A stretch of 64,000 nt of DNA from an uncultured Amaricoccus sp. (GTDB lineage: Bacteria; Pseudomonadota; Alphaproteobacteria; Rhodobacterales; Rhodobacteraceae): assembly GCF_937891315.1 (NCBI RefSeq), contig NZ_CALAGI010000156.1, forward strand, positions 1-64,000, read 5' to 3'. The position numbers were made by a program, and so were the translations under genes. Under the pieces are notes generated by a model. The model worked only from the letters and a program-made list of their open reading frames with translations, searched no databases and was not told the origin of the DNA. Positions 26,176-34,853 of the stretch are shown one piece after another; the stretch's first letter is position 1; each line of letters starts with the position of its first letter.

Positions 26176-27423
26176 ATGCGTCGCTATTCCGTTTTCGCCA
26201 TCGCGCGCGAAGCCCTGCGCCACCATGCCGGCTGGGATCGCGCCTGGCGCGCGCCCGAGCCGAAGGCCGCCTATCGGGTCGTCATCGTCGGCGCCGGCGG
26301 GCACGGGCTCGCCACCGCCTACTATCTCGCCAAGAACCATGGAATCCGCGACGTCGCGGTGCTGGAAAAGGGCTGGCTCGGCGGCGGCAATACCGGGCGC
26401 AACACGACGATCATCCGCTCGAACTACCTGCGGCCGGCCTCGACCGCGATCTTCGAGAAGGCGCGCGGCCTTTACGAGACGCTGAGCCAGGATCTGAACT
26501 TCAATATCATGTTCAGCCCGCGCGGCGTACTGATGCTCGCCCAGACCGAGCACGAGCTCCGCGCCTGGAAGCGCACCGCCCATGCCAACCGCCTCGCCGG
26601 AATCGAGAGCGAGATGGTGAGCCCGGCGCGGATCAAGGAGATCGCGCCGCCGATCAATCTCGACGGCCCGCGCTATCCGGTGCTCGGCGGCCTGTGGCAG
26701 CCGCGCGGCGGCACCGCCCGGCACGACGCGGTCGCCTGGGGCTATGCCCGCGCCGCCTCCGACATGGGCGTCGACATCATCCAGAATTGCGAGGTGATCG
26801 GCGTCGACCGCGACGAGGCCGGCGTCACCGGCGTCCGCACGACGCGGGGCGCCATCGCGACGAAGCAGCTCTGCATCGTCGTCGCCGGTTCCTCGACCGT
26901 GCTCGCCGACATGGCCGGCTTCCGCCTGCCGGTCGAAAGCCTCGCGCTGCAGGCGCTGGTCTCCGAGCCGGTGAAGCCGGCGATCGACTGCGTGATCATG
27001 GCGAACACCGTGCACGGCTATGTCAGCCAGTCCGACAAGGGCGAGATGGTGATCGGCGGCGGCACCGACGGTTTCAACAACTATACCCAGCGCGGGAGCT
27101 TCCAGCATGTCGAGGAGACGCTGCGCGCGCTGATCGAGACCTTCCCGATGCTCAGCCGGCTGAAGATGCTGCGCCAGTGGGGCGGCATCGTCGACATGAC
27201 CGGCGACCGCTCGCCGATCATCGGGCCGACGCCGGTGCCGGGCATCTTCATCAATTGCGGCTGGGGCACCGGCGGCTTCAAGGCGATCCCCGGCTCCGGC
27301 TGGGCCACCGCCGAGATGCTGGCGAGGGGCGCGCCGGGCGAACTCGCCGCGCCCTTCGGCCTCGACCGCTTCCGGGAGGGCCGGATGATCGACGAGAGCG
27401 TCGCCGCGGCGGTGGCCCATTGA
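26176..27423 (+). CDS. soxB: sarcosine oxidase beta subunit
   Basis: This is the catalytic flavoprotein subunit of heterotetrameric sarcosine oxidase, which demethylates sarcosine to glycine, passing the methyl group to tetrahydrofolate and making H2O2. It has 415 residues. The N-terminal YSVFAIAREALRHHAGWDRAW is typical of SoxB. The FAD-binding GxGxxG is in VVIVGAGGHGLATAYYLA (residues 36-53). GNTGRNTTIIRSNYLRP lies near 75-91, and the C-terminal NCGWGTGGFKAIPGSGW is a DAO-fold flavin contact. The start ATG 26176 is the first codon of the conserved region. The other sox genes follow, with one extra gene between. Confidence 0.94.
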   Translation: MRRYSVFAIAREALRHHAGWDRAWRAPEPKAAYRVVIVGAGGHGLATAYYLAKNHGIRDVAVLEKGWLGGGNTGRNTTIIRSNYLRPASTAIFEKARGLYETLSQDLNFNIMFSPRGVLMLAQTEHELRAWKRTAHANRLAGIESEMVSPARIKEIAPPINLDGPRYPVLGGLWQPRGGTARHDAVAWGYARAASDMGVDIIQNCEVIGVDRDEAGVTGVRTTRGAIATKQLCIVVAGSSTVLADMAGFRLPVESLALQALVSEPVKPAIDCVIMANTVHGYVSQSDKGEMVIGGGTDGFNNYTQRGSFQHVEETLRALIETFPMLSRLKMLRQWGGIVDMTGDRSPIIGPTPVPGIFINCGWGTGGFKAIPGSGWATAEMLARGAPGELAAPFGLDRFREGRMIDESVAAAVAH

Positions 27424-27482
27424 TGTCCACTCCTCACGCGAATGTGAGCCTTCGCGCCGGTAATATCGGTCGCGGTCGCCCG

Positions 27483-27502
27483 AAGGGTTCAATGGAACCC
27501 TT
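27483..27502 (+). promoter_or_regulatory. hairpin abutting the ribosome-binding site of the extra gene in the sox operon
   Basis: AAGGGTTC (27483-27490), loop AATG, then GAACCCTT (27495-27502): a perfect 8-bp stem that ends exactly where the GGGAG Shine-Dalgarno begins (27503). It could reduce readthrough from soxB or control translation of the next gene. It lacks a U-tract. Confidence 0.45.
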
Positions 27503-27513
27503 GGGAGACTGCC

Positions 27514-27825
27514 ATGACCATCCGACCGGCCCTTCGGCCCGTTCTCTTCGGCGGCGCGGCCGTGATCATCTGCGTGGTCGCGGGCATGATGGCCTACTGC
27601 CTGTCGCACCGCGTCCAGGCGATTCATCTCGCGACGCTGGCGCTGCTCACCACCTCGGGCGCGCTCGTTTCGCGCATCTTCGAGGGGCTGGCGCAGCGCA
27701 GGCAGAGGCGGAGCGGGCTCGACATGCAATGCGTGGCCGCGGACGACGAACTGCTCTTCGCCCGCTCCGTGCCGCTGGTGGTGCCGATCGCGGGCGCGCT
27801 GTTTTCCTACTACATCATGATGTAG
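27514..27825 (+). CDS. 103-residue membrane protein of unknown function inside the sox operon
   Basis: The protein has three hydrophobic segments: residues 11-31 (LFGGAAVIICVVAGMMAYCL), 37-56 (IHLATLALLTTSGALVSRIF) and 86-103 (VPLVVPIAGALFSYYIMM). Between the last two lies a basic loop with QRRQRRSG. GGGAG lies 6 bases before ATG 27514. It separates soxB from soxD, where many genomes have the two adjacent. I do not recognise a family. It could be a later insertion or a local accessory protein. Its codon use is GC-rich like its neighbours, so recent transfer is not evident. Confidence 0.7.
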   Translation: MTIRPALRPVLFGGAAVIICVVAGMMAYCLSHRVQAIHLATLALLTTSGALVSRIFEGLAQRRQRRSGLDMQCVAADDELLFARSVPLVVPIAGALFSYYIMM

Positions 27826-27862
27826 TCCGTCCCTCGCTCATCGTGAATTCCCGAGGTCTTCC

Positions 27863-28186
27863 ATGCTGTCGCTGACCTGTCCCTGCTGCGGCGTGGAAGC
27901 CGAGGAAACCGAGTTCGCCCCCGGCGGCGAGGCGCATCTGAAGCGCCAGGGCCCGGGCAGCGACGACGCGGATTTCGCCGCCTATCTCTTCGAGCGCCGC
28001 AATCCGCGCGGTGTGCATTTCGAGCGCTGGCGCCATGCCTATGGCTGCGGCAAGTGGTTCCATGTCGCGCGCGACACCGCGACGCTGGAGGTGTTCGGCG
28101 CCTATCCCGCCCGCGCCCCGGCCCCGCCCGCGCCGCTCATCGCCGCGATCAGGATCCGTCGCCCGGATTGGAAGGGCTGGTCATGA
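27863..28186 (+). CDS. soxD: sarcosine oxidase delta subunit
   Basis: The small zinc-binding subunit of heterotetrameric sarcosine oxidase, 107 residues. The N-terminal LTCPCCGVEAEETEF supplies Cys6, Cys8 and Cys9. RWRHAYGCGKWFHVARDTAT (residues 55-74) supplies His58 and Cys62, giving the expected zinc-site pattern. RRNPRGVHFERW is typical of the family. The C-terminal 25 residues are Ala/Pro-rich and longer than usual. It overlaps soxA by 4 bp (ATGA). Confidence 0.92.
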   Translation: MLSLTCPCCGVEAEETEFAPGGEAHLKRQGPGSDDADFAAYLFERRNPRGVHFERWRHAYGCGKWFHVARDTATLEVFGAYPARAPAPPAPLIAAIRIRRPDWKGWS

Positions 28187-31100
28187 GCACGCGTCTCGCC
28201 AGCGGCGGCGCGCTGATCGACCGGACGCGCCCGCTCGATTTCACCTGGAACGGCAAGCGCCTGCGCGGCTATGCCGGGGACACGCTCGCCTCGGCGCTGC
28301 TCGCGAACGGCGAGACGCTGGTCGGGCGCTCCTTCAAGTATCACCGGCCGCGCGGCATCGTGGCGAGCGGGCCGGAGGAGCCGAACGCGCTGGTCCAGCT
28401 CGGCACCGGCGCGCGGGCCGAGCCGAATGTCCGCGCCACCACCACCGAGCTTTTCGAAGGCCTCGCCGCCGCGCCGCAGAACTGCTGGCCGAGCCTCGCC
28501 TTCGATGTCAGCGCGATCAACGCCCGCCTCGCACCTTTGTTCCCGGCCGGCTTCTACTACAAGACCTTCATCCATCCGCGCGCCGCCTGGAAATCGCTGT
28601 TCGAGCCGGTGATCCGTCGCTCCGCCGGCCTCGGCGTCGCGCCCGAGGAGGCGGACGCCGACGGCTACGAATATTTCTACGCCTTCGTCGATGTGCTCGT
28701 GGTGGGCGGCGGGATCGGCGGCCTCGTCGCGGCGCTCGCCGCCGGGCGGGCCGGCGCCCGGGTGCTGCTCATCGAGCAGACCGCGCATTGGGGCGGTCGC
28801 GCGCTCACCGACGGCCCGCGGATCGAGGGGCGGCCGGCGGCGGACTGGATAGCCGAAACGCTCGCCGCGCTCGACGCCCTGCCGAACGTCTCGCGCCGCG
28901 CGCGCATGATGGCGGCCGGCGTCCATGACCATGGCTATGTGCTGGCGCAGGAGCGGCTGACCGACCACGCGCCCGGCGCGGCCGGTCCCCGGCACCGCCT
29001 GTGGCGCATCCGTGCGAAGCGCGTGGTCACCGCGACCGGTGCCATCGAGCGGCCGCTCGCCTTCGCCGGCAACGATCTGCCGGGGGTGATGCTGGCCGGC
29101 GCCGCGCGCGATTTCGTGGCACTCTGGGGTGTCAGCCCCGGCGACCGCGTCGTGCTCGTCACCAACAACGACGACGCCTATCGCACCGCGATCGCGCTCA
29201 AATCCGCCGGGCTAGACGTGCCGGCGATCCTCGATGCCCGGCCTTCGGCGACCGGCGCGCTCCCCGTCGAGGCCCGCGCGCTGGGCCTGCGGGTGCTGGA
29301 GGGCAGGGGCGTCGCCGCGGTCAAGGGCGGCAAGCAGGTCACCGGCGTCCGGGTCTGCGCCCAGGCGGGCGAGGGCGCGGTGCTGGAGGACATCCCCTGC
29401 GACGCCGTCGCCATGTCCGGCGGCTGGTCGCCCGTGGTCCATCTCTGGTCCCATTCCGGCGGCAAGCTTGCCTGGAACGAGGCGCTGGCGCATTTCGCCC
29501 CCGACCCTTCGCGCCCGCCGCTCGGCGCCGACGGCGCGGGTTTCGTTGTTTCCGCCGGCTCCGCCTCGGGCGTGCTCGAGGCGGCCGCGGCGCTCGACGA
29601 TGCGCACCGCGCCGGCCTGCGCGCCGCGGCCGAGACCGGCCATTCCGTCAACCTCGCCGCCCCGGCGGCGGAGGCGGAAGCGGAAGCGCCGATGATGCCG
29701 GTCTGGTCGATGCCGCAAGGCGCGGCGCCCGGTTTGCGCGCCAAGGCTTTCCTCGATTTCCAGAACGACGTGAAGGTCTCGGACGTCCGCCTCGCCGCGC
29801 AGGAGGGCTATGCCTCGGTCGAGCATACCAAGCGCTATACCACGCTCGGCATGGCGACCGATCAAGGCAAGCTCAGCAATATCAACGGCCTCGCCGTGCT
29901 CGCCGATGCCTTGGCCGCGCCGATCCCGGCCGTCGGCACCACGACCTTCCGCCCGCCCTATGCGCCGGTGACCTTCGGCGCGCTGGCGGGCGAGGCGCGC
30001 GGGCCGTTGTTCAAGCCGACCCGCAAGACGCCGATCGACGGTTGGTCCGACGCGAACGGCGCGCATTGGGAGCCGGTCGCCGACTGGCGCCGGCCCTATG
30101 CCTATCCGCGGGGCGGCGAATCCGTCGCCGAGGCGGTGACCCGCGAGATCCTGAACACCCGAAGCAACGTCGGCCTGCTCGATGCCTCGACGCTGGGCAA
30201 GATCCTGGTGAAAGGCCCGGACGCCGGTCGGTTCCTCGATCTCGTCTATACCAGCATCATGTCGAGCCTCGCCGTCGGCCGCTGCCGCTATGGGCTGATG
30301 TGCAACGAGAACGGCTTTCTTTTCGATGACGGCGTGGTGGTTCGGCTGACCGAGGACAGCTTTCTCTGCCACACCACTTCCGGCGGATCGGACCGGGTGC
30401 ATGCCTGGCTCGAGGAATGGCTACAGACCGAATGGTGGGATCTGAAGGTCTTCACCGCCAACCTGACCGAGCAATATGCCCAGGTCGCCGTGGTCGGCCC
30501 CAAGGCGCGCGCGGTGCTGGAGACGCTCGGCGGCATGGATGTCTCGCGCGAGGCGCTGCCCTTCATGGCCTTCGCCGAAGGCGCGCTGGCCGGCGTGCCG
30601 GCCCGCGCGTATCGCATCTCCTTCTCCGGCGAGCTCAGCTACGAGATCGCGGTGCCGGCGGCGCGGGGCTTGGAGTTCTGGGACGCCTGCCTCGCCGCCG
30701 GCGCGGCGCAGGGGGCCCAACCCTATGGCACCGAGGCGCTGCATGTGATGCGGGCCGAGAAGGGCTTCATCATGATCGGCGACGAGACCGACGGCACGGT
30801 GATCCCGCAGGACCTGAACCTCGGCTGGGCCGTCTCGAAGAAGAAGTCCGACTTCATTGGCAAGCGCGCCCAGGCGCGGGCGGATCTGACCCGTCCGGAC
30901 CGCGAGACCCTGGTCGGCCTCCTGACCGAAAATCCGATGGAGGTGCTGCCCGACGGCGCCTACGCGGTCGCGGAGCCGGTCGCCGCGGAAGGACCGACGC
31001 GGACCATCGGCCACGTCACCTCCAGCTACTTCTCGCCGACACTTGGCCATTCGATCGCCATGGCGCTGATCGAGGGCGGGGCGGGGCGGCTCGGCCAGAC

Positions 31101-31194
31101 GCTCGATTTCCCGGTCGGCGCGGGCGGGGTCATCCGGGCGCGGGTGGTCGATCCGGTCTTCCTCGACAAGGAAGGGAGCCGCCAGGATGTCTGA
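28183..31194 (+). CDS. soxA: sarcosine oxidase alpha subunit
   Basis: This is the 1003-residue NAD- and folate-binding subunit. Residues about 20-100 form a ferredoxin-like N-terminal domain (GYAGDTLASALLANGETLVG, then SFKYHRPRGIVASG). An NAD-binding Rossmann domain starts at VLVVGGGIGGLVAALAAGRA (about 172-191). The segment near 565 includes YTTLGMATDQGK. The C-terminal 350 residues are GcvT-like: GLLDASTLGKILVKGPDA, YGLMCNENGFLFDDGVV and GTEALHVMRAEKGFI, which bind tetrahydrofolate and form methylene-THF. The start overlaps soxD (ATGA) and the end overlaps soxG by 8 bp. Confidence 0.95.
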   Translation: MSTRLASGGALIDRTRPLDFTWNGKRLRGYAGDTLASALLANGETLVGRSFKYHRPRGIVASGPEEPNALVQLGTGARAEPNVRATTTELFEGLAAAPQNCWPSLAFDVSAINARLAPLFPAGFYYKTFIHPRAAWKSLFEPVIRRSAGLGVAPEEADADGYEYFYAFVDVLVVGGGIGGLVAALAAGRAGARVLLIEQTAHWGGRALTDGPRIEGRPAADWIAETLAALDALPNVSRRARMMAAGVHDHGYVLAQERLTDHAPGAAGPRHRLWRIRAKRVVTATGAIERPLAFAGNDLPGVMLAGAARDFVALWGVSPGDRVVLVTNNDDAYRTAIALKSAGLDVPAILDARPSATGALPVEARALGLRVLEGRGVAAVKGGKQVTGVRVCAQAGEGAVLEDIPCDAVAMSGGWSPVVHLWSHSGGKLAWNEALAHFAPDPSRPPLGADGAGFVVSAGSASGVLEAAAALDDAHRAGLRAAAETGHSVNLAAPAAEAEAEAPMMPVWSMPQGAAPGLRAKAFLDFQNDVKVSDVRLAAQEGYASVEHTKRYTTLGMATDQGKLSNINGLAVLADALAAPIPAVGTTTFRPPYAPVTFGALAGEARGPLFKPTRKTPIDGWSDANGAHWEPVADWRRPYAYPRGGESVAEAVTREILNTRSNVGLLDASTLGKILVKGPDAGRFLDLVYTSIMSSLAVGRCRYGLMCNENGFLFDDGVVVRLTEDSFLCHTTSGGSDRVHAWLEEWLQTEWWDLKVFTANLTEQYAQVAVVGPKARAVLETLGGMDVSREALPFMAFAEGALAGVPARAYRISFSGELSYEIAVPAARGLEFWDACLAAGAAQGAQPYGTEALHVMRAEKGFIMIGDETDGTVIPQDLNLGWAVSKKKSDFIGKRAQARADLTRPDRETLVGLLTENPMEVLPDGAYAVAEPVAAEGPTRTIGHVTSSYFSPTLGHSIAMALIEGGAGRLGQTLDFPVGAGGVIRARVVDPVFLDKEGSRQDV

Positions 31195-31714
31195 CGTCGT
31201 CGTCTCGCAACCGACCGCGCCGGGGATGATCACCTTGCGCTACGATTTCGCGGCGCCGGGGGCGCAGTCGGCGCTGCTCGGCGCCACCGGCTGCGTCATG
31301 CCGGGCACACGGCGCATCGCCTTTTCCGGCGACCGCGCGCTCGCCTGGATGTCGCCCGACGAGGCGATGCTGTTCCTGCCCCACGCCCAGGCGCCGTCCG
31401 TCGCGGCGGAGATCGCGGCGAAGCTCGCTCCGGCGCCCTGCCTCGCCGTCGATGTCTCGGACGCGCGGGTGATCTTCCGCCTGAGCGGTCAGGGCGCGCG
31501 CGAGGTGCTGGCCAAGGGGGCGCCGGCCGATCTCTCGCCCGCGGCCTTCGGGGTCGGCGACTTCCGCCGCACCCGGGTCGGTCAGGTCGCCGCCGCCTTC
31601 TGGCTGCGCGAGGACGGCGCCTTCGATCTGATGTGCTTCCGCTCGGTCGCCGAGTACATGCGCCTCTGGCTTGACACCGCCGCCCGTCCGGGCAGCCTGC
31701 CGGGCTATCTTTAG
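31187..31714 (+). CDS. soxG: sarcosine oxidase gamma subunit
   Basis: This is the 175-residue structural subunit of sarcosine oxidase, a partial GcvT-like fold. Family features are GVxxxRR-like FGVGDFRRTRVGQVAAAFWL and the C-terminal FRSVAEYMRLWLDTA. It overlaps soxA by 8 bp and closes the operon. A hairpin follows 4 bp after the stop. Confidence 0.88.
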   Translation: MSDVVVSQPTAPGMITLRYDFAAPGAQSALLGATGCVMPGTRRIAFSGDRALAWMSPDEAMLFLPHAQAPSVAAEIAAKLAPAPCLAVDVSDARVIFRLSGQGAREVLAKGAPADLSPAAFGVGDFRRTRVGQVAAAFWLREDGAFDLMCFRSVAEYMRLWLDTAARPGSLPGYL

Positions 31715-31718
31715 CACA

Positions 31719-31736
31719 GCCTGCCAGCCGGCAGGC
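31719..31736 (+). terminator. hairpin at the end of the sox operon
   Basis: GCCTGCC (31719-31725), loop AGCC, then GGCAGGC (31730-31736): a perfect 7-bp stem 4 bp after the soxG stop. No U-tract follows. Confidence 0.45.
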
Positions 31737-31747
31737 GATGGCGCGCT

Positions 31748-31775
31748 TTGCTTTCGGGCCCGGCTCCGCTACACT
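31748..31775 (+). promoter_or_regulatory. sigma70-like promoter of the first amino acid binding-protein gene
   Basis: TTGCTT (31748-31753) and TACACT (31770-31775) with a 16-base spacer lie 30 bp before the start at 31806. They come directly after the hairpin that ends the sox operon. This suggests the transporter is transcribed separately. Confidence 0.45.
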
Positions 31776-31805
31776 GGCGCACGGCTCCTTATTGCAGAGG
31801 CCACC

Positions 31806-32573
31806 ATGCGTTTTCTCCTCGGTTTCGGCGCCGCCGTCGCCTTGATGGCGGCGCATCCGGTCGCCGCGCTCGATATCTGCGTCGAGGGGGCCTACCCCCC
31901 GTTCTCCCAGGTTCTGGAGGACGGCGCGATGGTCGGGTTCGACATCGACATGGCGAATGCGCTCTGCGCCCGCATCGGCGAGAGCTGCGATCTCGTCCGG
32001 ACCAACTGGGACCGGATGATCCCGACGCTGCTCGACGGCGGTTGCGACGCGATCGTCGCCTCGATGTCGAGCACGGAGCCGCGCAAGCGCCTGATCGATT
32101 TCACCGCGCCCTACTATCGCTCGCCCGGCCGCTTCGTCGCGCGCGACGGGGCGGGGCTCGCCGATACGCCGGACGGCCTCGCGGGCAAGGCGATCGGGGT
32201 CCAGCTCGGCACCGTCAACCAGTTCTTCGTCCAGGCGCATTATCCCGAGGCCGCGCTCCGCGTCTATGTCACGCAGGAGCATGTGCTGATGGATCTCGAG
32301 GCCGGGCGCCTCGACGCGGTCTTCGGCGAGGCGGCGCAGCTCGAGGCCGGCTTTCTCGAGACCAGCGCCGGCGAGGGTTTCGCCTTCTTCGGCGGCGAGC
32401 ATTTCGATCCCGCGATCCAGGGCGCGGGCGCGGCGATCGGCGTGCGCAAGGACGAACCGGCGCTGCGCGACGCGCTATCGAGCGCGATCGCGAGCATCCG
32501 CGCCGACGGCAGCTATCAGGAAATCGCGGCGAAATACTTCGACTTCGACATCTACGGCGGCTCCGGCTCCTGA
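31806..32573 (+). CDS. polar amino acid ABC transporter substrate-binding protein (copy 1)
   Basis: A 255-residue periplasmic protein of the HisJ/ArgT family (SBP_bac_3). The signal peptide MRFLLGFGAAVALMAAHPVAA is given here in two parts: a basic start and a hydrophobic core cleaved near residue 22. The mature part has YPPFSQVLEDGAMVGFDIDM, CDAIVASMSSTEPRKRLIDF and the C-terminal YQEIAAKYFDFDIYGG. Paired cysteines (NALCAR and GESCDL) are shared with copy 2 downstream. The two proteins are about half identical by eye, so this is a tandem duplication. A basic or polar amino acid is the likely ligand, but it is not proven. Confidence 0.88.
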   Translation: MRFLLGFGAAVALMAAHPVAALDICVEGAYPPFSQVLEDGAMVGFDIDMANALCARIGESCDLVRTNWDRMIPTLLDGGCDAIVASMSSTEPRKRLIDFTAPYYRSPGRFVARDGAGLADTPDGLAGKAIGVQLGTVNQFFVQAHYPEAALRVYVTQEHVLMDLEAGRLDAVFGEAAQLEAGFLETSAGEGFAFFGGEHFDPAIQGAGAAIGVRKDEPALRDALSSAIASIRADGSYQEIAAKYFDFDIYGGSGS

Positions 32574-32579
32574 GCCGCC

Positions 32580-32607
32580 TTGACGGCGGATCACCGTCGC
32601 CTAGGCT
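32580..32607 (+). promoter_or_regulatory. sigma70-like promoter of the second binding-protein gene
   Basis: TTGACG (32580-32585) and TAGGCT (32602-32607) have a 16-base spacer. The -35 element overlaps a small hairpin (CCGCC/GGCGG, 32575-32589) that follows the stop of copy 1, so termination and initiation may be adjacent. The start at 32635 is preceded by ACAGGAGA. Confidence 0.45.
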
Positions 32608-32634
32608 GCGGGAACCTAGGAACAGGAGATCCGC

Positions 32635-33396
32635 ATGAAGCGCAGCCTTTGCGCCCTGGCCGTCGGCGTATGTATCGCAGCCGCGACGCCCGCCCTCGCC
32701 CTCAATGTCTGCGTGGAAGGCGCCTTCCCACCGTTCTCCGAGACCGCGCCCGACGGCTCGATCGTCGGATTCGACATCGACATCGCGCAGGCGGTCTGCG
32801 CCGAGATCGGCCAGAGCTGTACGCTGCTCAAGGTCGACTGGGACGGCATGATCCCCGCGCTGCTCGAAAAGAAGTGCGACACGATCATCGCCTCGATGTC
32901 CGCGACGCCGGAGCGCCAGCAGGTGATCGACTTCACCAGCAAATACTACAACGTGCCAAACCGGTTCGTCGGTCGCGCCGACGCCGGCCTGACCGACACG
33001 ACCGAGGGGCTGGCCGGCAAGGTCATCGGCGTCCAGCGCGGCACCACCTGGAACGCCTTCGTCGAGAAAAACTACCCGGAGGCGCAGCTCCAGCTCTATG
33101 GCACGCAGGACGAGGCCTTCCTCGATCTCTCCGCCGGGCGGGTCGACGCGGTGATGGCCGACGTTCTGACCCTCGATGTCGGCTTCCTGAAGACGCCGGC
33201 CGGCGCGGGCTTTGCCATGTTCGGTGAGAATCACCTCGATTCCGACATCTTCGGCGATGGCCTCGCCTTCGGCGTGCGCAAGGACGATACCGCGCTCCGC
33301 GACCAGTTGAGCGCCGCGATCCTCGCCATCCGGGCCGACGGCGAGTATGACGCGATCCAGAAGAAGTATTTCGACTTCGACATCTATGGCGGCTGA
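32635..33396 (+). CDS. polar amino acid ABC transporter substrate-binding protein (copy 2)
   Basis: A 253-residue HisJ/ArgT-type periplasmic protein with signal peptide (LCALAVGVCIAAATPALA, cleaved near residue 22). FPPFSETAPDGSIVGFDIDI, CDTIIASMSATPERQQVIDF and the end FDFDIYGG parallel copy 1. It keeps the same cysteine pair (QAVCAEIGQSC). It is directly followed by two permease genes. Divergence between the copies is spread along the protein, including ligand-pocket loops, so the two may differ in substrate. Confidence 0.88.
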   Translation: MKRSLCALAVGVCIAAATPALALNVCVEGAFPPFSETAPDGSIVGFDIDIAQAVCAEIGQSCTLLKVDWDGMIPALLEKKCDTIIASMSATPERQQVIDFTSKYYNVPNRFVGRADAGLTDTTEGLAGKVIGVQRGTTWNAFVEKNYPEAQLQLYGTQDEAFLDLSAGRVDAVMADVLTLDVGFLKTPAGAGFAMFGENHLDSDIFGDGLAFGVRKDDTALRDQLSAAILAIRADGEYDAIQKKYFDFDIYGG

Positions 33397-33444
33397 CCGC
33401 GCCCACGGTCCGCGCACCGGACGCCCAGCCGGAGCGCCCGCCGC

Positions 33445-34137
33445 ATGGAGGCGCTGATCGCCTATGCCCGCCCCCTGGCGCAGGGGGCGGTGGTCACCGT
33501 CGGCCTCGCCGTGCTGTCGCTGGCGCTCGCCACGTTGCTCGGTGGTCTCGGCGCCTACGGGCGGCTCGGCGGCGGCCGGTTTGGCGCGTGGCTGGTGTTC
33601 ATCTATACCACCATCGTCCGCGGCATTCCCGACCTCGTGGTGATCCTGCTCGTCTATTTCGGTGGCCAGCGGCTGGTCAACACGCTCGCCGCTGCTCTCG
33701 GCGCCGAGGCGGGATTTCAGGTCTCGCCGTTCGTCGCCGGCACCGTCTCGATCGGCTTCATCTATGGCGCCTATCTGACCGAGACCTTCCGCGGCGCCTA
33801 CATGACCATTCCCCGCGGCCAGATCGAGGCCGCGCAGGCGCTTGGCCTCCGGCCGGCGCCGCTGCTCCTGACCGTGACCCTGCCGCAACTGGTGCGCGCG
33901 GCTTTGCCCGGCTATGCCAACGTGTTCCAGGTGCTGGTGAAGTCCACCGCCGTCGTGTCGGTGATCGGCCTCGCCGACATGGTCGGCATCGCCAACAGCG
34001 CCGGCAAGAGCGTGCGCGAGCCCTTCGCCTTCTTCGTCGCCGTCATGCTGTTCTACCTGCTGCTGACCTGGGCCTCGACCACGATCTTCGAGACGCTGGA
34101 ACGTCGCTACGCGCGGGGCTTCGCCAATGCGCGTTGA
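33445..34137 (+). CDS. amino acid ABC transporter permease (HisQ-like)
   Basis: A 230-residue inner-membrane permease with five or six helices. The His/Glu/Gln/Arg/opine family N-terminus is GAVVTVGLAVLSLALATLLG. The segment YTTIVRGIPDLVVILLVYFG and the EAA loop IEAAQALGLRPAPLLLTVTLP (residues about 130-150) contact the ATPase. It overlaps the next permease by 11 bp. No ATPase gene lies in this cluster, so the pair must share one encoded elsewhere. Confidence 0.9.
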   Translation: MEALIAYARPLAQGAVVTVGLAVLSLALATLLGGLGAYGRLGGGRFGAWLVFIYTTIVRGIPDLVVILLVYFGGQRLVNTLAAALGAEAGFQVSPFVAGTVSIGFIYGAYLTETFRGAYMTIPRGQIEAAQALGLRPAPLLLTVTLPQLVRAALPGYANVFQVLVKSTAVVSVIGLADMVGIANSAGKSVREPFAFFVAVMLFYLLLTWASTTIFETLERRYARGFANAR

Positions 34138-34816
34138 TCTCGTGCTGGCCAATTGGCACCTGTTCGCCAACGGCGTCTGGATCACGCTCCAGCTTACCTT
34201 TCTCGCGTTGGCCATCGGCTTCTGCATCGGCCTGCCGTTCGGCCTCGCCCGCGCGCGCCGGGTGCCGTATCTCTCGCCGGCGATCAACGCCTATGTCTAT
34301 CTCTTCCGCGGCACGCCGCTGCTGGTGCAGACCTTTCTCATCTACTACGGCCTGTCGCAGTTCGAATGGATCCGCGACGGCTGGGCCTGGATCTATCTGC
34401 GCAGCGCCTGGTGGTGCGCGCTCATCGCCTTCTCGCTGAACTCCGGCGCCTATGCGACCGAGATCATCCGGGGCGCGATCCAGTCGGTGCCGAAGGGTGA
34501 CCTCGACGCCGCCCGCGCGCTCGGGCTGCGGCCGCTGTTCGTCAACGCGCTGATCCTGATCCCCGTCGCGCTGCGCCGCGCGCTGCCGCAATATGGCAAC
34601 GAGGTGGTTTTCATGCTGCACGGCTCGGCGGTGGCGAGCGTCATCACCTTGCAGGACATCCTCGGCGCCGGCCGCACGCTGAATGCGAAATTCTATCTCG
34701 CCTACGAGGGGTTCGTCACCGCGGCGCTGCTCTATATGGCGATCACCTTCGTGCTCGTCGCGATCTTCCGCGGGCTGGAGCGGCGCTATCTCGGCCATCT
34801 CGACCTGTCGCACTAA
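34127..34816 (+). CDS. amino acid ABC transporter permease (HisM-like)
   Basis: The 229-residue partner permease. It begins NWHLFANGVWITLQLTFLAL and carries YLFRGTPLLVQTFLIYYG near residues 57-74, and the EAA loop LDAARALGLRPLFVNALILI at about 125-144. It overlaps the HisQ-like gene by 11 bp, so the two form a heterodimer. The next gene is unrelated and begins 37 bp later, confirming that no ATPase follows. Confidence 0.9.
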   Translation: MRVDLVLANWHLFANGVWITLQLTFLALAIGFCIGLPFGLARARRVPYLSPAINAYVYLFRGTPLLVQTFLIYYGLSQFEWIRDGWAWIYLRSAWWCALIAFSLNSGAYATEIIRGAIQSVPKGDLDAARALGLRPLFVNALILIPVALRRALPQYGNEVVFMLHGSAVASVITLQDILGAGRTLNAKFYLAYEGFVTAALLYMAITFVLVAIFRGLERRYLGHLDLSH

Positions 34817-34853
34817 GCTTTCGTTCCGCCGCGCGACGGGATAGGCAGGCGCC

